From contig JADGEH010000019.1 of assembly GCA_016744475.1 (NCBI GenBank), positions 1 through 59,093 on the forward strand: 59,093 nucleotides of DNA. Reading direction: 5' to 3'. The notes beneath the pieces were generated by a model, which was not told the origin of the DNA, made no database searches, and worked only from the letters and a program-made list of their open reading frames with translations. Positions 1-9,441 of this stretch are shown here, in pieces; positions within the stretch are counted from its first letter, which is position 1, and the number at the start of each line of letters is the position of its first letter. Source of the DNA: Thiotrichales bacterium. Lineage in GTDB: Bacteria; Pseudomonadota; Gammaproteobacteria; Beggiatoales; Beggiatoaceae. Made by a program: the position numbers and the translations under genes.

Positions 1-17
1 TGCGAACCAAAGACCTT

Positions 18-44
18 CGCATCGCTGGCGCCACCGTCCAAAAT
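18..44. repeat. 27-bp sequence shared with the prophage 1 left end
   Basis: These 27 bases recur at 6497-6523 with one mismatch; the shared core reads GGCGCCACCGTCCAAAAT. The rest of 1-165 shows no gene I can recognise. Read on the minus strand both copies give the peptide FWTVAP, but no complete reading frame supports a protein. It may be a fragment of a dispersed repeat. Confidence 0.5.
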
Positions 45-165
45 GACGCCTTGTCGCGGGCTACTCGACCCCGGCTGCGCCTCTCCCTGTCTCGCAGCGG
101 GTGACTCTCCTCTTTTTGACCCATAATTAAAGAAGGATAACCCGTCACATAAAAATTGCTACAAC

Positions 166-261
166 ACTATAGCCATTTTATATGAGTTGTATAACGTTAT
201 AGGTAATGTCGCTCCAAGCAGCGTTATCCCTCGCATATAACTGATATATTTTGGCTATAGT
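166..261. repeat. MITE-like element with 23-bp terminal inverted repeats
   Basis: The ends (166-188 and 239-261) are inverted repeats of each other with 19 of 23 positions matching, with tips ACTATAGCC and GGCTATAGT. The 96-bp element is non-coding and contains an inner GTTATAG-type dyad. The TA-containing tips resemble those of IS630/mariner-type miniature elements. It sits downstream of purB. Confidence 0.55.
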
Positions 262-342
262 GACAATGATGCGGTTCATACCTCACCACATTTCCTACAT
301 TTGTTAGCCAGCGATAAAAAACAACACTAAAGGCACAACAGT

Positions 343-384
343 CACAAAGGGCACAAGCGTTTTAGTCCGTTTGTGCCTTTTGTG
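343..384. repeat. Imperfect hairpin downstream of purB
   Basis: Arms 343-359 and 368-384 pair with few mismatches (CACAAAGGGCACAAGCG against a CGTTTGTGCCTTTTGTG-type arm). It lies 60 bp past the purB stop and could act as a factor-independent or processing terminator for purB. No U-tract is evident, so the role is uncertain. Confidence 0.4.
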
Positions 385-446
385 TCTTTAGTGCCGCTAG
401 TGTTTATTTTATTGAACTCACAAAGCGAGTGAAGGCAGCGGTGATA

Positions 447-1826
<1,380 letters not shown>

Positions 1827-1910
1827 TTAGAGGTTAAGGTAAGCCGTTGTTTTTTGAAAAGCTGGCTATTATAACTGACCTGACGCACACAACGTGAAAC
1901 AAACCCAAAA

Positions 1911-3389
1911 TCAGCTCAACGGCGTAGAGCGCTCCCCCGCCCCTTTTTCTAACATCGCAACACGCTGACCTTGGGCATTCAATAATTCCACCTGCAAAGG
2001 CATTTTGCCTAAAGCATGAGTCGCACAAGACAAGCAGGGATCATAAGCCCGCACCGCGACCTCAATGTGATTTAACAAGCCTTCCGTCAATTCCTGCCCA
2101 TCCAAATAACGCTCTGCGACTTGCCGAATGGATTCATTCATCGCCTGGTTATTATGCGTGGTAGACACGATCAAATTGGCTTTTTCAATTAAATCATCTT
2201 CACCGATTTGGTAATGATGAATCAACACACCTCGCGGTGCTTCAATCACGCCAATGCCTTCTCGTTGTTTCTCGCCCTTAGCCTGTAAATCAGTGCCCAG
2301 AATCTCAGGATCAAGTAACAACTCTCGAATACCTTCCGCCGCATGTAAAGCTTCAATCATACGTGCCCAATGATAGGCCAGCGTACTTTGTTGCATACCG
2401 TCTTGTTTAAACAACTGACGCTCTACTTCAGCCAACGGCGTACTAATGAAATTACAATTATTCACTCGTGCCAAAGGCCCTACGCGATACCAACCCCTTT
2501 CAGTACCGAGTGCCACGATGAAAGGAAACTTCATATAAGACCAAGAACGCACTTCCTCATGAATATGCTGCGCATAATCAGAGTCTGCCAATTGATCAAA
2601 AATCACCTGTCCATTCGCATCTAACGCCCGCAATGCACCATCATACAATTCCAATCCGCCATCTTCTCGCACCAAACTCATCATGCTGCTTTGAATCGTG
2701 GCAAATTCACGGTGATATTCCAAGCGACTCTCATACACCTGTTTAATCAACTGCACCGCCTCTTGTGTCCACTCCACAATCTCATCAATTTGAGCCAGCA
2801 GCAGATCACGATCTGCACGATCCAACGCCTTATTCATACCGCCAGGAATTGCCGCCGTACCATGCACCCGTTTGCCCGTAATGATGCGAATGACCTCTTG
2901 CCCAAACTTACGCAACAGAATGCCGCGCATCCCCAACGCAGGCTGATCTGCAATCACACCCAAAATATTGCGATGCGCCACATCATCATCAAAACCAAAC
3001 AACAAATCAGGCGAAGCCAAATGAAAAAAATGTACCGCATGAGACTGTAAAACCTGCCCTAAATGCAGCAAACGCCGCAGTTTTTCAGCCGTCGGAGGAA
3101 TCTGTGACACACCCGCGATCATATCCACCGCTTTGCCCGCCGCCAGATGATGACTTACCGGACAAATGCCGCATAAACGCTGCACCAATACCGGAATTTC
3201 CCAATACGGACGACCCTGAATGAACTTTTCAAAGCCACGAAACTCAACGATATGCAAACGAGCTTGCTGAATATGATTCTCCTCATCCAGCAGCAATGTC
3301 ACCTTGCCGTGCCCCTCCACACGGGTTAGCGGATCAATCACGACACGTTTTAACTTCTCCGGCTGCGAGGCGGTCTCTTGTACGCTCAT
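1911..3389 (-). CDS. hoxH: [NiFe] hydrogenase large subunit, bidirectional NAD-reducing type
   Basis: Catalytic subunit that carries the Ni-Fe centre of a soluble group 3d (Hox) hydrogenase. The N-terminal motif RVEGHGK (residues 23-29) is followed by RLCGICPVSH with Cys73 and Cys76. The C-terminal motif DPCLSCATHALG supplies Cys452 and Cys455. These four cysteines are the expected metal ligands. The 34 residues after His458 are the kind of C-terminal extension removed by a HoxW-type endopeptidase, so the protein looks functional and full length (492 aa). The usual partners hoxY, hoxU, hoxF and hoxE are absent: upstream lies only a ParS-like gene, then non-coding DNA and a tRNA. The subunit must therefore be supplied with partners from elsewhere or be an orphan. 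Confidence 0.92.
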   Translation of the reverse strand: MSVQETASQPEKLKRVVIDPLTRVEGHGKVTLLLDEENHIQQARLHIVEFRGFEKFIQGRPYWEIPVLVQRLCGICPVSHHLAAGKAVDMIAGVSQIPPTAEKLRRLLHLGQVLQSHAVHFFHLASPDLLFGFDDDVAHRNILGVIADQPALGMRGILLRKFGQEVIRIITGKRVHGTAAIPGGMNKALDRADRDLLLAQIDEIVEWTQEAVQLIKQVYESRLEYHREFATIQSSMMSLVREDGGLELYDGALRALDANGQVIFDQLADSDYAQHIHEEVRSWSYMKFPFIVALGTERGWYRVGPLARVNNCNFISTPLAEVERQLFKQDGMQQSTLAYHWARMIEALHAAEGIRELLLDPEILGTDLQAKGEKQREGIGVIEAPRGVLIHHYQIGEDDLIEKANLIVSTTHNNQAMNESIRQVAERYLDGQELTEGLLNHIEVAVRAYDPCLSCATHALGKMPLQVELLNAQGQRVAMLEKGAGERSTPLS

Positions 3390-3452
3390 CTCTATTCCTC
3401 TGGTGATATTTATTAGACGGGCTGCCTATTGAGTATAGGCTCTTAGCCTCGC

Positions 3453-3836
3453 TCATATCCAATTATGCGTACAATCCAGATGACTCTTGACTTGGTAAAT
3501 ACCATTTAACCCCTCGCTCAGCATCAAAGCTAAAGGCGACTGCTTGCCAAAACGTCGGTTAGGGTTTTTCAGCCACACCCGCCCCATGTTGGGATTATGT
3601 GGAAAAGTGGTTAATAAAGCGCTATCAATCTGTAAAAATTGCGCCGCACGGTTTAACAAATCCTGCTCATCAGGAAACGGCGTACCCTCCTGATAACGCT
3701 TAAGAAAGCGCGAATGAGTATTAGCCGGAAAGCCGAGCAAAATCACTTGCTGCTCAGGCTCGATATGCCAAGCATGAAATAAAGATAAAACCGTTTGAGC
3801 CAGCTCAACACGATCTTGTTCAGACAATTGAGACAT
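3453..3836 (-). CDS. Antitoxin Xre/MbcA/ParS-like toxin-binding-domain protein (DUF2384)
   Basis: A 127-residue protein with an N-terminal helical region and a C-terminal block WLKNPNRRFGKQSPLALM followed by VKSHLD. This matches the MbcA/ParS/Xre C-terminal fold (DUF2384), which in RES/Xre toxin-antitoxin systems binds the toxin. No RES-domain toxin is present on either side. It is 63 bp upstream of hoxH on the same strand, so the two are probably co-transcribed. It may therefore be a regulatory or accessory protein of the hydrogenase rather than an antitoxin; that role is inference. The start ATG at 3836 has no strong ribosome binding site. Confidence 0.75.
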   Translation of the reverse strand: MSQLSEQDRVELAQTVLSLFHAWHIEPEQQVILLGFPANTHSRFLKRYQEGTPFPDEQDLLNRAAQFLQIDSALLTTFPHNPNMGRVWLKNPNRRFGKQSPLALMLSEGLNGIYQVKSHLDCTHNWI

Positions 3837-3916
3837 CCATTTTCACCTTCTAGTTAAACATCAATACACATCACCGACAGGCTTTACATAACCCGTTGAT
3901 TTGGAATGTGGAATAT

Positions 3917-4079
3917 TAGACTTGTTGCAAGGGGTATTCATCGACTGCAAAGGCGTGGGTTTTGGCCTGTTCTTCCGCTTTTTCTCAACAAATAACCCGC
4001 TATTCGCCTCAAAAAACCGAAAAAACAGCCTCAAAACCACACCTTTTCGCTACGATGCCTACCCCTCGTAACAAGTCTA
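3917..4079. repeat. 163-bp palindromic element, copy A
   Basis: The ends form a long inverted repeat: TAGACTTGTTGCAAGGGGTA on the left against an ACAAGTCTA-ending right arm, matching at most positions. The interior (CGCTATTCGCCTCAAAAAAC and flanks) is shared with copy B at 58308-58468 and, in reverse orientation, with copy C at 58971-59093. It is non-coding, and I read it as a dispersed miniature element. Confidence 0.6.
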
Positions 4080-4105
4080 TAGGGAACATAAATCAGTTGT
4101 GCGAC

Positions 4106-4138
4106 AGACCTGGCAGGTTTCCAAAACCTGCCAGGTCT
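4106..4138. repeat. 15-bp perfect hairpin
   Basis: AGACCTGGCAGGTTT and its exact reverse complement flank a 3-base loop. A degenerate relative with the same left flank (AAATCAGTT..CGA.AGACCTGGCAG) occurs at 54190-54240. It lies in the 3838-4425 gap, which otherwise holds only copy A and the tRNA promoter region. Confidence 0.6.
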
Positions 4139-4394
4139 TGAACATGATGCTCCAGTACAACTGAAATATTATCTCTATATTAGGAAAAACTCACCTTACG
4201 CACACAGCGTGACAGCAACGAATGCGTCTGTTTTCAAGCGTAAATATGATATTGATAGTTGGGGATGAAATAAGCGTTTTGCACCAAAAAGTGATCATTG
4301 AATAGACAACACAGCGCGATAGCTTAAGCCTGCGCTTTTAAAAACAGCGACAACATTATCCAGACTTTTACGTGCCCACACACTTAAACTTCAG

Positions 4395-4400
4395 TACAAT
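4395..4400 (+). promoter_or_regulatory. Probable -10 box of the tRNA-Arg promoter
   Basis: TACAAT lies about 25 bases upstream of the tRNA 5' end, which suits a tRNA promoter. A recognisable -35 hexamer at 17 bp is weak. Confidence 0.35.
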
Positions 4401-4425
4401 ACGGTTCCCCGTAGTTTTCTTCTCT

Positions 4426-4502
4426 GCCTTGGTAGCTCAGTTGGATAGAGCGTCCCCCTCCTAAGGGGAAGGTCACAGGTTCGATTCCTGTCCAGGGCAC
4501 CA
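4426..4502 (+). tRNA. tRNA-Arg (anticodon CCU)
   Basis: A complete cloverleaf of 77 nt. The acceptor stem GCCTTGG pairs with CCAGGGC, followed by A and an encoded CCA. The D arm is GCTC/GAGC. The anticodon stem TCCCC/GGGGA encloses the loop CTCCTAA, giving anticodon CCU for codon AGG. The T arm is ACAGG TTCGATT CCTGT. The 3' half (from 4458) is the attachment core used by both prophages, and integration restores an intact tRNA at this left copy. Confidence 0.96.
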
Positions 4503-4510
4503 GTTTTCAA
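4458..4510. other. attL of prophage 1 (53-bp core inside tRNA-Arg)
   Basis: 53 bases running from the anticodon loop to 8 bases past the CCA are identical to 40149-40201. The same core recurs with one mismatch at 54012-54064. Integrase genes start immediately right of the first two copies. Confidence 0.93.
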
Positions 4511-4526
4511 TGGCTTACGTCACCAT

Positions 4527-4554
4527 AAAAAACTCGGTGAAAGATTCGGTGAAA
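4527..4554. repeat. Integrase arm-type site, left copy (prophage 1)
   Basis: A 28-bp sequence identical to 40017-40044, made of two TCGGTGAAA units 12 bp apart. The copies lie just inside both ends of the prophage, as arm-type integrase sites do in attP. It overlaps no gene here; the int stop is at 4569. Confidence 0.65.
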
Positions 4555-4568
4555 GACAATGAGGATTT

Positions 4569-5693
4569 TCACTTCTTCACCTGGTCTAATTGCCCCAATA
4601 AATTCACCGTATTCAACACGCTATCATCAGACAAATGCGCATATCGAGCCGTGGTTTGTTTTGTGCTCTGTCTCAACAACTGCGCAATAAACTGCATCGG
4701 CACGCCCGCTTGCGCCAACCAACTGGCAGCCGTGTGACGCAAGATGTGCGGGCTAGTATCAGACGGCAAGCCCGCCTTTTTTACAGCGGTCTTAAAGGAG
4801 CCTTTCACGCTATTAATTCGATCACCAGGCTCAGCGTTACGATTTTTGCGGCGGTGACAAAATACCCACGGGCTGTCATTCACTGATAACGATTGCAATG
4901 CAACCAACGCCGCATGAGCCTGATCATTAATCGGTATCCAGTTTTTTTTGCCCGTTTTTGCCCGCGCTGTACCGCTCTCGTTATAACCCACCAAAAGAAT
5001 CTGCCGACGGTCAAGTTGAACGTTTACCCATTCAAGTCCAAGCGCCTCTCCACTACGAATAGCCGTGTGCAGCGACAACTGAATAAACGGCACCAAATGT
5101 TCAGCTTTACGCGACGTACTAGCGGCCTCTATCAACCTCTGAACCTGCGATTGAGTCAAGAAAAAATCACGACCTTCAGGTTGCGATGGTTTTCTACCCT
5201 GCACAGGATTGCGAGGCAAAGGCCAGTCCCACTCTCTAATGGCGTAATTCCAGGCGGCACTAAAAAGACTTAACTCCTTGATAATAGTGCTATCTTTAAC
5301 CCCTTGTAGGCGACGATTAGACACATAATTACGAATATCCTGACCGCTGACATCCGCCAACGCCCAACCCTCAAACGCTAACGCCAAATGCTTTGCTGCA
5401 CTCGCTGGCCTAACGATATTTTTGCCTGAAGATTTTCGAGCCTCTAAATAATCAAGAATTAACTGATCAAACAAATACAACGTCCGACCACGCCGCTTTT
5501 GTGCAGCGGCTTCAACCCGTTTTTGCTGCTCAATTATTTTTGCAGATTCCCAATCGATTGCGCCAAAGTCTCTCGCTGGCCTGCGGACGGCTGCCCCCCC
5601 TTGGTTTTCGACCCACGAAACGTAGAGGGTTTTCCGAGTAACGGGTTTCCCAGTCCGGGGATTTTTTCCTGTGTATTTTTTCCAGTAGGGCAT
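4569..5693 (-). CDS. int: Tyrosine-type phage integrase (prophage 1)
   Basis: Site-specific recombinase for integration into tRNA-Arg. Its 3' end lies 58 bp from attL. The 374 residues contain an N-terminal arm-binding and core-binding region, then a catalytic domain with HTAIRSGEALGLEW (first Arg), HILRHTAASWL (His-x-x-Arg) and ARYAHL (nucleophilic Tyr). The usual LGH motif ahead of the tyrosine reads LLRQS, so the second conserved His/Trp is replaced by Gln, which is uncommon. The Xis-like frame upstream overlaps the first 160 bp of this gene in another frame. The ATG at 5693 gives the start MPYWKKYTGKNPRTGKPVTR, a plausible N-terminus. Confidence 0.93.
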   Translation of the reverse strand: MPYWKKYTGKNPRTGKPVTRKTLYVSWVENQGGAAVRRPARDFGAIDWESAKIIEQQKRVEAAAQKRRGRTLYLFDQLILDYLEARKSSGKNIVRPASAAKHLALAFEGWALADVSGQDIRNYVSNRRLQGVKDSTIIKELSLFSAAWNYAIREWDWPLPRNPVQGRKPSQPEGRDFFLTQSQVQRLIEAASTSRKAEHLVPFIQLSLHTAIRSGEALGLEWVNVQLDRRQILLVGYNESGTARAKTGKKNWIPINDQAHAALVALQSLSVNDSPWVFCHRRKNRNAEPGDRINSVKGSFKTAVKKAGLPSDTSPHILRHTAASWLAQAGVPMQFIAQLLRQSTKQTTARYAHLSDDSVLNTVNLLGQLDQVKK

Positions 5694-5989
5694 TGTTCGA
5701 GCGCCTGTTGATATTGTTGATTGAGATAGCGCTGTAATTCCGCCTCCAAAATTCTAGGGGAGCCTGACACGTCCACAGCCACCAAATCACCAGAGCGCAC
5801 CATAGCCCGAATTTTTGAAGGTGAAAATCCTCCCAGTCGGTTTCCTGCGTTTTTGTAGTCCCAGGAGAGTGGTAAAAGCCCCCCTGAAAAAATCTCTAGG
5901 GGGGGGGGGGGGATATTATTTAGGGCACTTTTTCGATCATTTTCTTCGTTCACTGTCTTCAACCACCTGTATTTATTGATTATTTTCAT
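5534..5989 (-). CDS. Excisionase-like HTH protein read through a 14-base homopolymer
   Basis: A frame of 151 codons. Residues from GGFSPSKIRAMVRSGDL to PRILEAELQRYLNQ resemble the small helix-turn-helix (HTH_17/Xis) domain: a recognition helix, a turn, then a C-terminal 'LxxYL' helix. It sits directly upstream of int and its 3' 160 bp overlap int in another frame, the arrangement known for xis-int pairs. The reading frame crosses C14 (minus strand), giving Pro-Pro-Pro-Pro before the HTH domain, so a one-base change in the tract would abolish it. A GTG at about 5953, preceded by AGGTGG, is a better start than the ATG at 5989. Identity as Xis is inferred from position and fold. Confidence 0.55.
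   Translation of the reverse strand: MKIINKYRWLKTVNEENDRKSALNNIPPPPLEIFSGGLLPLSWDYKNAGNRLGGFSPSKIRAMVRSGDLVAVDVSGSPRILEAELQRYLNQQYQQALEQCPTGKNTQEKIPGLGNPLLGKPSTFRGSKTKGGQPSAGQRETLAQSIGNLQK
5899..5912. repeat. Poly-G/poly-C tract of 14 bp
   Basis: An uninterrupted run of 14 G on the plus strand inside the 5' part of the Xis-like gene. Tracts of this length are prone to slipped-strand mispairing and are classical phase-variation elements. Confidence 0.85.
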
Positions 5990-6295
5990 AAAAAACAGTG
6001 TACGAAATGGCCTTTTTTGTGTTGCGTTTTAAGTTTGCATTTCGATCATGTTTTGTAGGTTGTTGATATTACTAAATATTCTCAACTTGTACAGGTTTGT
6101 TTTTTTCGATCCAGGATTCCATTTTCGATCCGCGTATTTTAGCGATCCCCGTTATTTTCGATCTTCGCTCTTTTATTTATATTAAAAATATTTTTCATTA
6201 AAAAGAATAAGTTAAGTAGAGAAAAGAAGATTTTAACAAAAAAGTAACTGATCGTAAATTTGCACATTTCGATCTCATTTGAGCACAAATCGATC
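5931..6295. promoter_or_regulatory. Cluster of TTTCGATC sites in the 600-bp int/primase gap
   Basis: TTTCGATC occurs at 5931, 6040, 6104, 6123, 6156 and 6267, with partial forms at 6142 (GCGATC) and 6289 (ATCGATC). All are in the same orientation and concentrated between the Xis-like gene and the primase terminator. No gene is evident in 5990-6545. The cluster could be operators, an origin bound by the primase/helicase, or Xis/Int sites; GATC also makes each a potential Dam target. Confidence 0.5.
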
Positions 6296-6496
6296 TTAAA
6301 AAAGGCATATTGATCACACCTGTTACTTAGAAAAACAATGACTTAGCTACAAATAGGTGCTTCAAGATCGGTTTTTCTGGAAATGCGCCCCCCTCCCCCG
6401 CGCACGGAAATAAGCCTATGGATGTATGGATGTACATTTTTTCTTTTAATGAGGATTAATATTGATTCTGTCTCGCATCGTTTAAGAGTGGGCGTG

Positions 6497-6523
6497 CGCA
6501 TCGATGGCGCCACCGTCCAAAAT
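6497..6523. repeat. 27-bp repeat, second copy
   Basis: Matches 18-44 with one mismatch; see that entry. Here it lies inside prophage 1, between the TTTCGATC cluster and the primase terminator. Confidence 0.5.
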
Positions 6524-6544
6524 AGCGAAGGTGTGATTTTGGCC

Positions 6545-6575
6545 AAAAAAAAGAGCGCTTTAAGCGCCCTTTATT
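6545..6575 (-). terminator. Rho-independent terminator of the primase operon
   Basis: On the minus strand GGGCGCTT pairs with AAGCGCTC and is followed by eight T. It lies 20 bp past the primase stop and closes the leftward early operon. Confidence 0.8.
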
Positions 6576-6593
6576 AGATAATTTAATCGACAA

Positions 6594-9437
6594 TCAACCC
6601 CACTCCATTTCGTCAGAACAATCCCCATAATCCGCCCCTGGTACAGTAATCCCGTATGCCTGGAGCTTTACCACAGATAAAGCCATAAAATTGGTGTGTC
6701 TCTGCGTTTCGGTTTTCCACGAAAACGTCGGGTGATGTTTTTTGACCAAGACTCCAGATTTTTGCAATTGATGTGTCAGAACCTTCTTGCTAGAAATCGG
6801 TAAACGGTCTCTAAATTCCCGCAAATTAGGCGACGTTTTAACATAATCCATCATATGTGCAGCGCTAATATTCAGCGATTGAATCAAATCTCCACCTTCA
6901 TCATGAATAAAGCTCACGTTATACGGATACGGATACTGATTGGTTTGAATATCTAGGGTGATTTTATCGATCACCTTCACCCACGGCTCCCTATCCGCAT
7001 CTGTAGCTCCTATGTGTCGGTTCATCTCTGTCACAATACTGCTGTCAACGCTCCACACAGTGTCTTGAATATCCGCAAATGCCGCCACATAGCGCCAAGC
7101 CAACAGCAAAACGGCATAGTTTTTGACCATCCGGTCAACCAACTGATCCTCTGAATTCGAGAAGCCTTTGCAGTAGGCATGAGCGGATTCAAAATCATTA
7201 TTAAATTGCTGGCGTTCGATACCCGCCAAAAACTCTAGCCATTGTTTCATAGGCCATTTAGGAAGGTCATGCGGGTCAATTTCCGCCCCTCGATGCGGCA
7301 TATCCAGTGTGACTCTGACAGTTTTCGTCAACACGTTATCCGCATCCGCCACATCCTCACCGCCAATGAGCAACGGCGCTATTTTCAAAAATTCTAAAGT
7401 CATCCCGTGGGTCTGAGATGACATGATCGCCTTGGTATAAGTGTTCTGCATCGTATTCGACAAGGCTTCCCTTTTATCCTGTTTGGCGTTGGAAAATTCA
7501 TCGAATGCGATAGGAAACGTCGTGCCACTGCACAAAATTTTCAGTCGGTAGGGGGTTAAATCCTCAGCAGTATATTTACTCAAAACCGCTGTCATACCTA
7601 TTTTTTCAATGATCTGACTTTTCCCCACGCCTTTATCGGCTTGGGTCAATAGATGCGGATAAAAACCACTGAAAATCTTCAAATGTGAGCCTAATGTCCA
7701 TAACAGCATCAATAGCGCCGCATTATTGGTAAACGTACTGCGATAGGCGTTTAAGATGATTTTTGCCTCGCTGGGCGGCCCTGTGTGAAATGTGAGGTCT
7801 TTATACGCAGCGCATTGCTGCTCTGGAATCGCAAAAAAACAGTCGTTGCCTTCATTCACGCTCAATTGATTATTTAACCAGGCCAGCCCGACAATATTCG
7901 CCGCGTGAATCGGATTTAATGCCGCTGTGTTTTCCATAATCGTCACAGCACGTTTGAATTTGTTCACATCGTAAATAGCGCCCAGTTTGTTTTCCCACAA
8001 TCCTGGGTTATGAATGCCTTGTTCAAACACCTGTTTCGATAAGTAACGTCCCCCTCTACGGTTCTGACCGTAGGCGACGAAAAACACTCTAGGGGAATCA
8101 TCCTGGCCTCCATTCACAGCGCTACTATTAGAGGCCACTGACACCGTGCGAAAATTGGCAATCCGAAAGCCGCACACGTCCACTTCAACCTCTCTCTCTT
8201 GAATGGTGCCGCTGTCATCTTTTTCTTTAACGGTTTTCAGAAACTCGGTGTGCTCTGCTGTAGTACGAAATCGCCAATAATCCCGCATGTCAACGCTGGG
8301 AAGCCATGCTCTGTTTTTAGAAGCTTTAGGTCTTACGCCGCTAATTAACCAGTTTTCACGTATTCTCAAACGCTTCTTTAATTTGACAACACCGATTCCT
8401 TGAAGCATGTCATTAATGTCAATATCAAATTCCTCGGCTTCTTCATCATTTTTCCTATCTTCCTCTTCATCCTCTTCATCATCTAAAGGATTTTTTATTT
8501 TAGTCACCCATTTGGATTGATCTAAAATATGTACGCAAATCCCTAAATCAGTGAGTTTATCGTACATTTTCCAGTTGGTTTCTTGCCCAGGTTGTGAGCC
8601 ATCTTTCTTCGCTGCATCCTTATCAAATCCTAAATAAACGTTCTTACCTCGTAGAAATCGCCAATCAATTAAATCAATATTTCTCACGCCTAATGTGGCT
8701 ATCGCCACACAGCCCTGCATCTCACAACAATCAATTGACAGCGCATTAATCGGACTCTCAACGATAAACACAGAATGAGACTTTTTAATGCGGCTATAGT
8801 CACTGCACCAAAAACAGCCCCCAATCCCGTCGGAATCGTTCATTTTCTGACCGCCGTTTAAAGTCGCGTCAATAAATCGTTTTTCAATCCCGACAATTCT
8901 CTGTGGGTTAATTGATTTAACGATAAACACCACAGCGGGCCCATGATAACCTTGAGAGCCAGGGGGCTTGCCTGATTTAGTGTAATCAGTAAATCCCAGT
9001 GTACTTTTTGCTATAGCGTGTTGAATGACCGTTTCTTTAATGCGACGGCTAGTCAAATAATTCATCAACCGTGCATCTTTAGCCTGTTTAATAGCCTCAT
9101 GAGCCAGCCATTCAGATAAGCTTTTCTTTTTCTGAGTATAGTTATTGTTTTCCCTTTCTTCCTGAATATTGTATTGATCACACAGCCACTTGATAGCCTC
9201 AGATTTGTCTATCTTCATAACGTGCATCACTAATTCAACATGATCGCCTTTGGCATCCTGTGCAAAATCAATAAAACAGCCTTCATCGTCACGGATGGAA
9301 AGACTTGGCGTGTTGCCGTTGCCACCAGGCCCGTGAAACATGTTTTTTCCATTATGTTGGCTGGCCTGCTTTAACCCCAGTGTCACAGCCAATTCGCTCA
9401 GACTAACCGATTGTTTTATTTGTTGATAGATAGTCAT
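6594..9437 (-). CDS. P4-alpha-like phage primase/helicase
   Basis: A large replication protein (947 aa). The N-terminal segment (MTIYQQIKQ to about residue 80) resembles the primase zinc-ribbon/CHC2 fold but lacks its cysteines. A TOPRIM-like domain follows, with FIVESPINALS near residue 226 and FDKDAAKK near 268. An acidic linker rich in DEEDEEED comes next, then an SF3/P4-type helicase with GVGKS near residue 602 and IAFDEFSN (Walker B) near 646. The start at 9437 is preferred over an in-frame ATG at 9488 because it lies 4 bp past the upstream stop with GGGA ahead of it. P2 itself uses a rolling-circle GpA, so this phage has a mosaic replication module. The gene at 11797-12732 is a degenerate paralog of the helicase part. 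Confidence 0.85.
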   Translation of the reverse strand: MTIYQQIKQSVSLSELAVTLGLKQASQHNGKNMFHGPGGNGNTPSLSIRDDEGCFIDFAQDAKGDHVELVMHVMKIDKSEAIKWLCDQYNIQEERENNNYTQKKKSLSEWLAHEAIKQAKDARLMNYLTSRRIKETVIQHAIAKSTLGFTDYTKSGKPPGSQGYHGPAVVFIVKSINPQRIVGIEKRFIDATLNGGQKMNDSDGIGGCFWCSDYSRIKKSHSVFIVESPINALSIDCCEMQGCVAIATLGVRNIDLIDWRFLRGKNVYLGFDKDAAKKDGSQPGQETNWKMYDKLTDLGICVHILDQSKWVTKIKNPLDDEEDEEEDRKNDEEAEEFDIDINDMLQGIGVVKLKKRLRIRENWLISGVRPKASKNRAWLPSVDMRDYWRFRTTAEHTEFLKTVKEKDDSGTIQEREVEVDVCGFRIANFRTVSVASNSSAVNGGQDDSPRVFFVAYGQNRRGGRYLSKQVFEQGIHNPGLWENKLGAIYDVNKFKRAVTIMENTAALNPIHAANIVGLAWLNNQLSVNEGNDCFFAIPEQQCAAYKDLTFHTGPPSEAKIILNAYRSTFTNNAALLMLLWTLGSHLKIFSGFYPHLLTQADKGVGKSQIIEKIGMTAVLSKYTAEDLTPYRLKILCSGTTFPIAFDEFSNAKQDKREALSNTMQNTYTKAIMSSQTHGMTLEFLKIAPLLIGGEDVADADNVLTKTVRVTLDMPHRGAEIDPHDLPKWPMKQWLEFLAGIERQQFNNDFESAHAYCKGFSNSEDQLVDRMVKNYAVLLLAWRYVAAFADIQDTVWSVDSSIVTEMNRHIGATDADREPWVKVIDKITLDIQTNQYPYPYNVSFIHDEGGDLIQSLNISAAHMMDYVKTSPNLREFRDRLPISSKKVLTHQLQKSGVLVKKHHPTFSWKTETQRHTNFMALSVVKLQAYGITVPGADYGDCSDEMEWG

Positions 9438-9441
9438 TGTT

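Noticed and set aside
2370-3050. Plus-strand frames opposite hoxH
   Set aside because: Shadow frames of a strongly coding minus-strand gene, with no protein similarity.
6343-6577. Two overlapping short frames on opposite strands
   Set aside because: Both run through the 27-bp repeat and terminator, have no start signals and resemble no protein.
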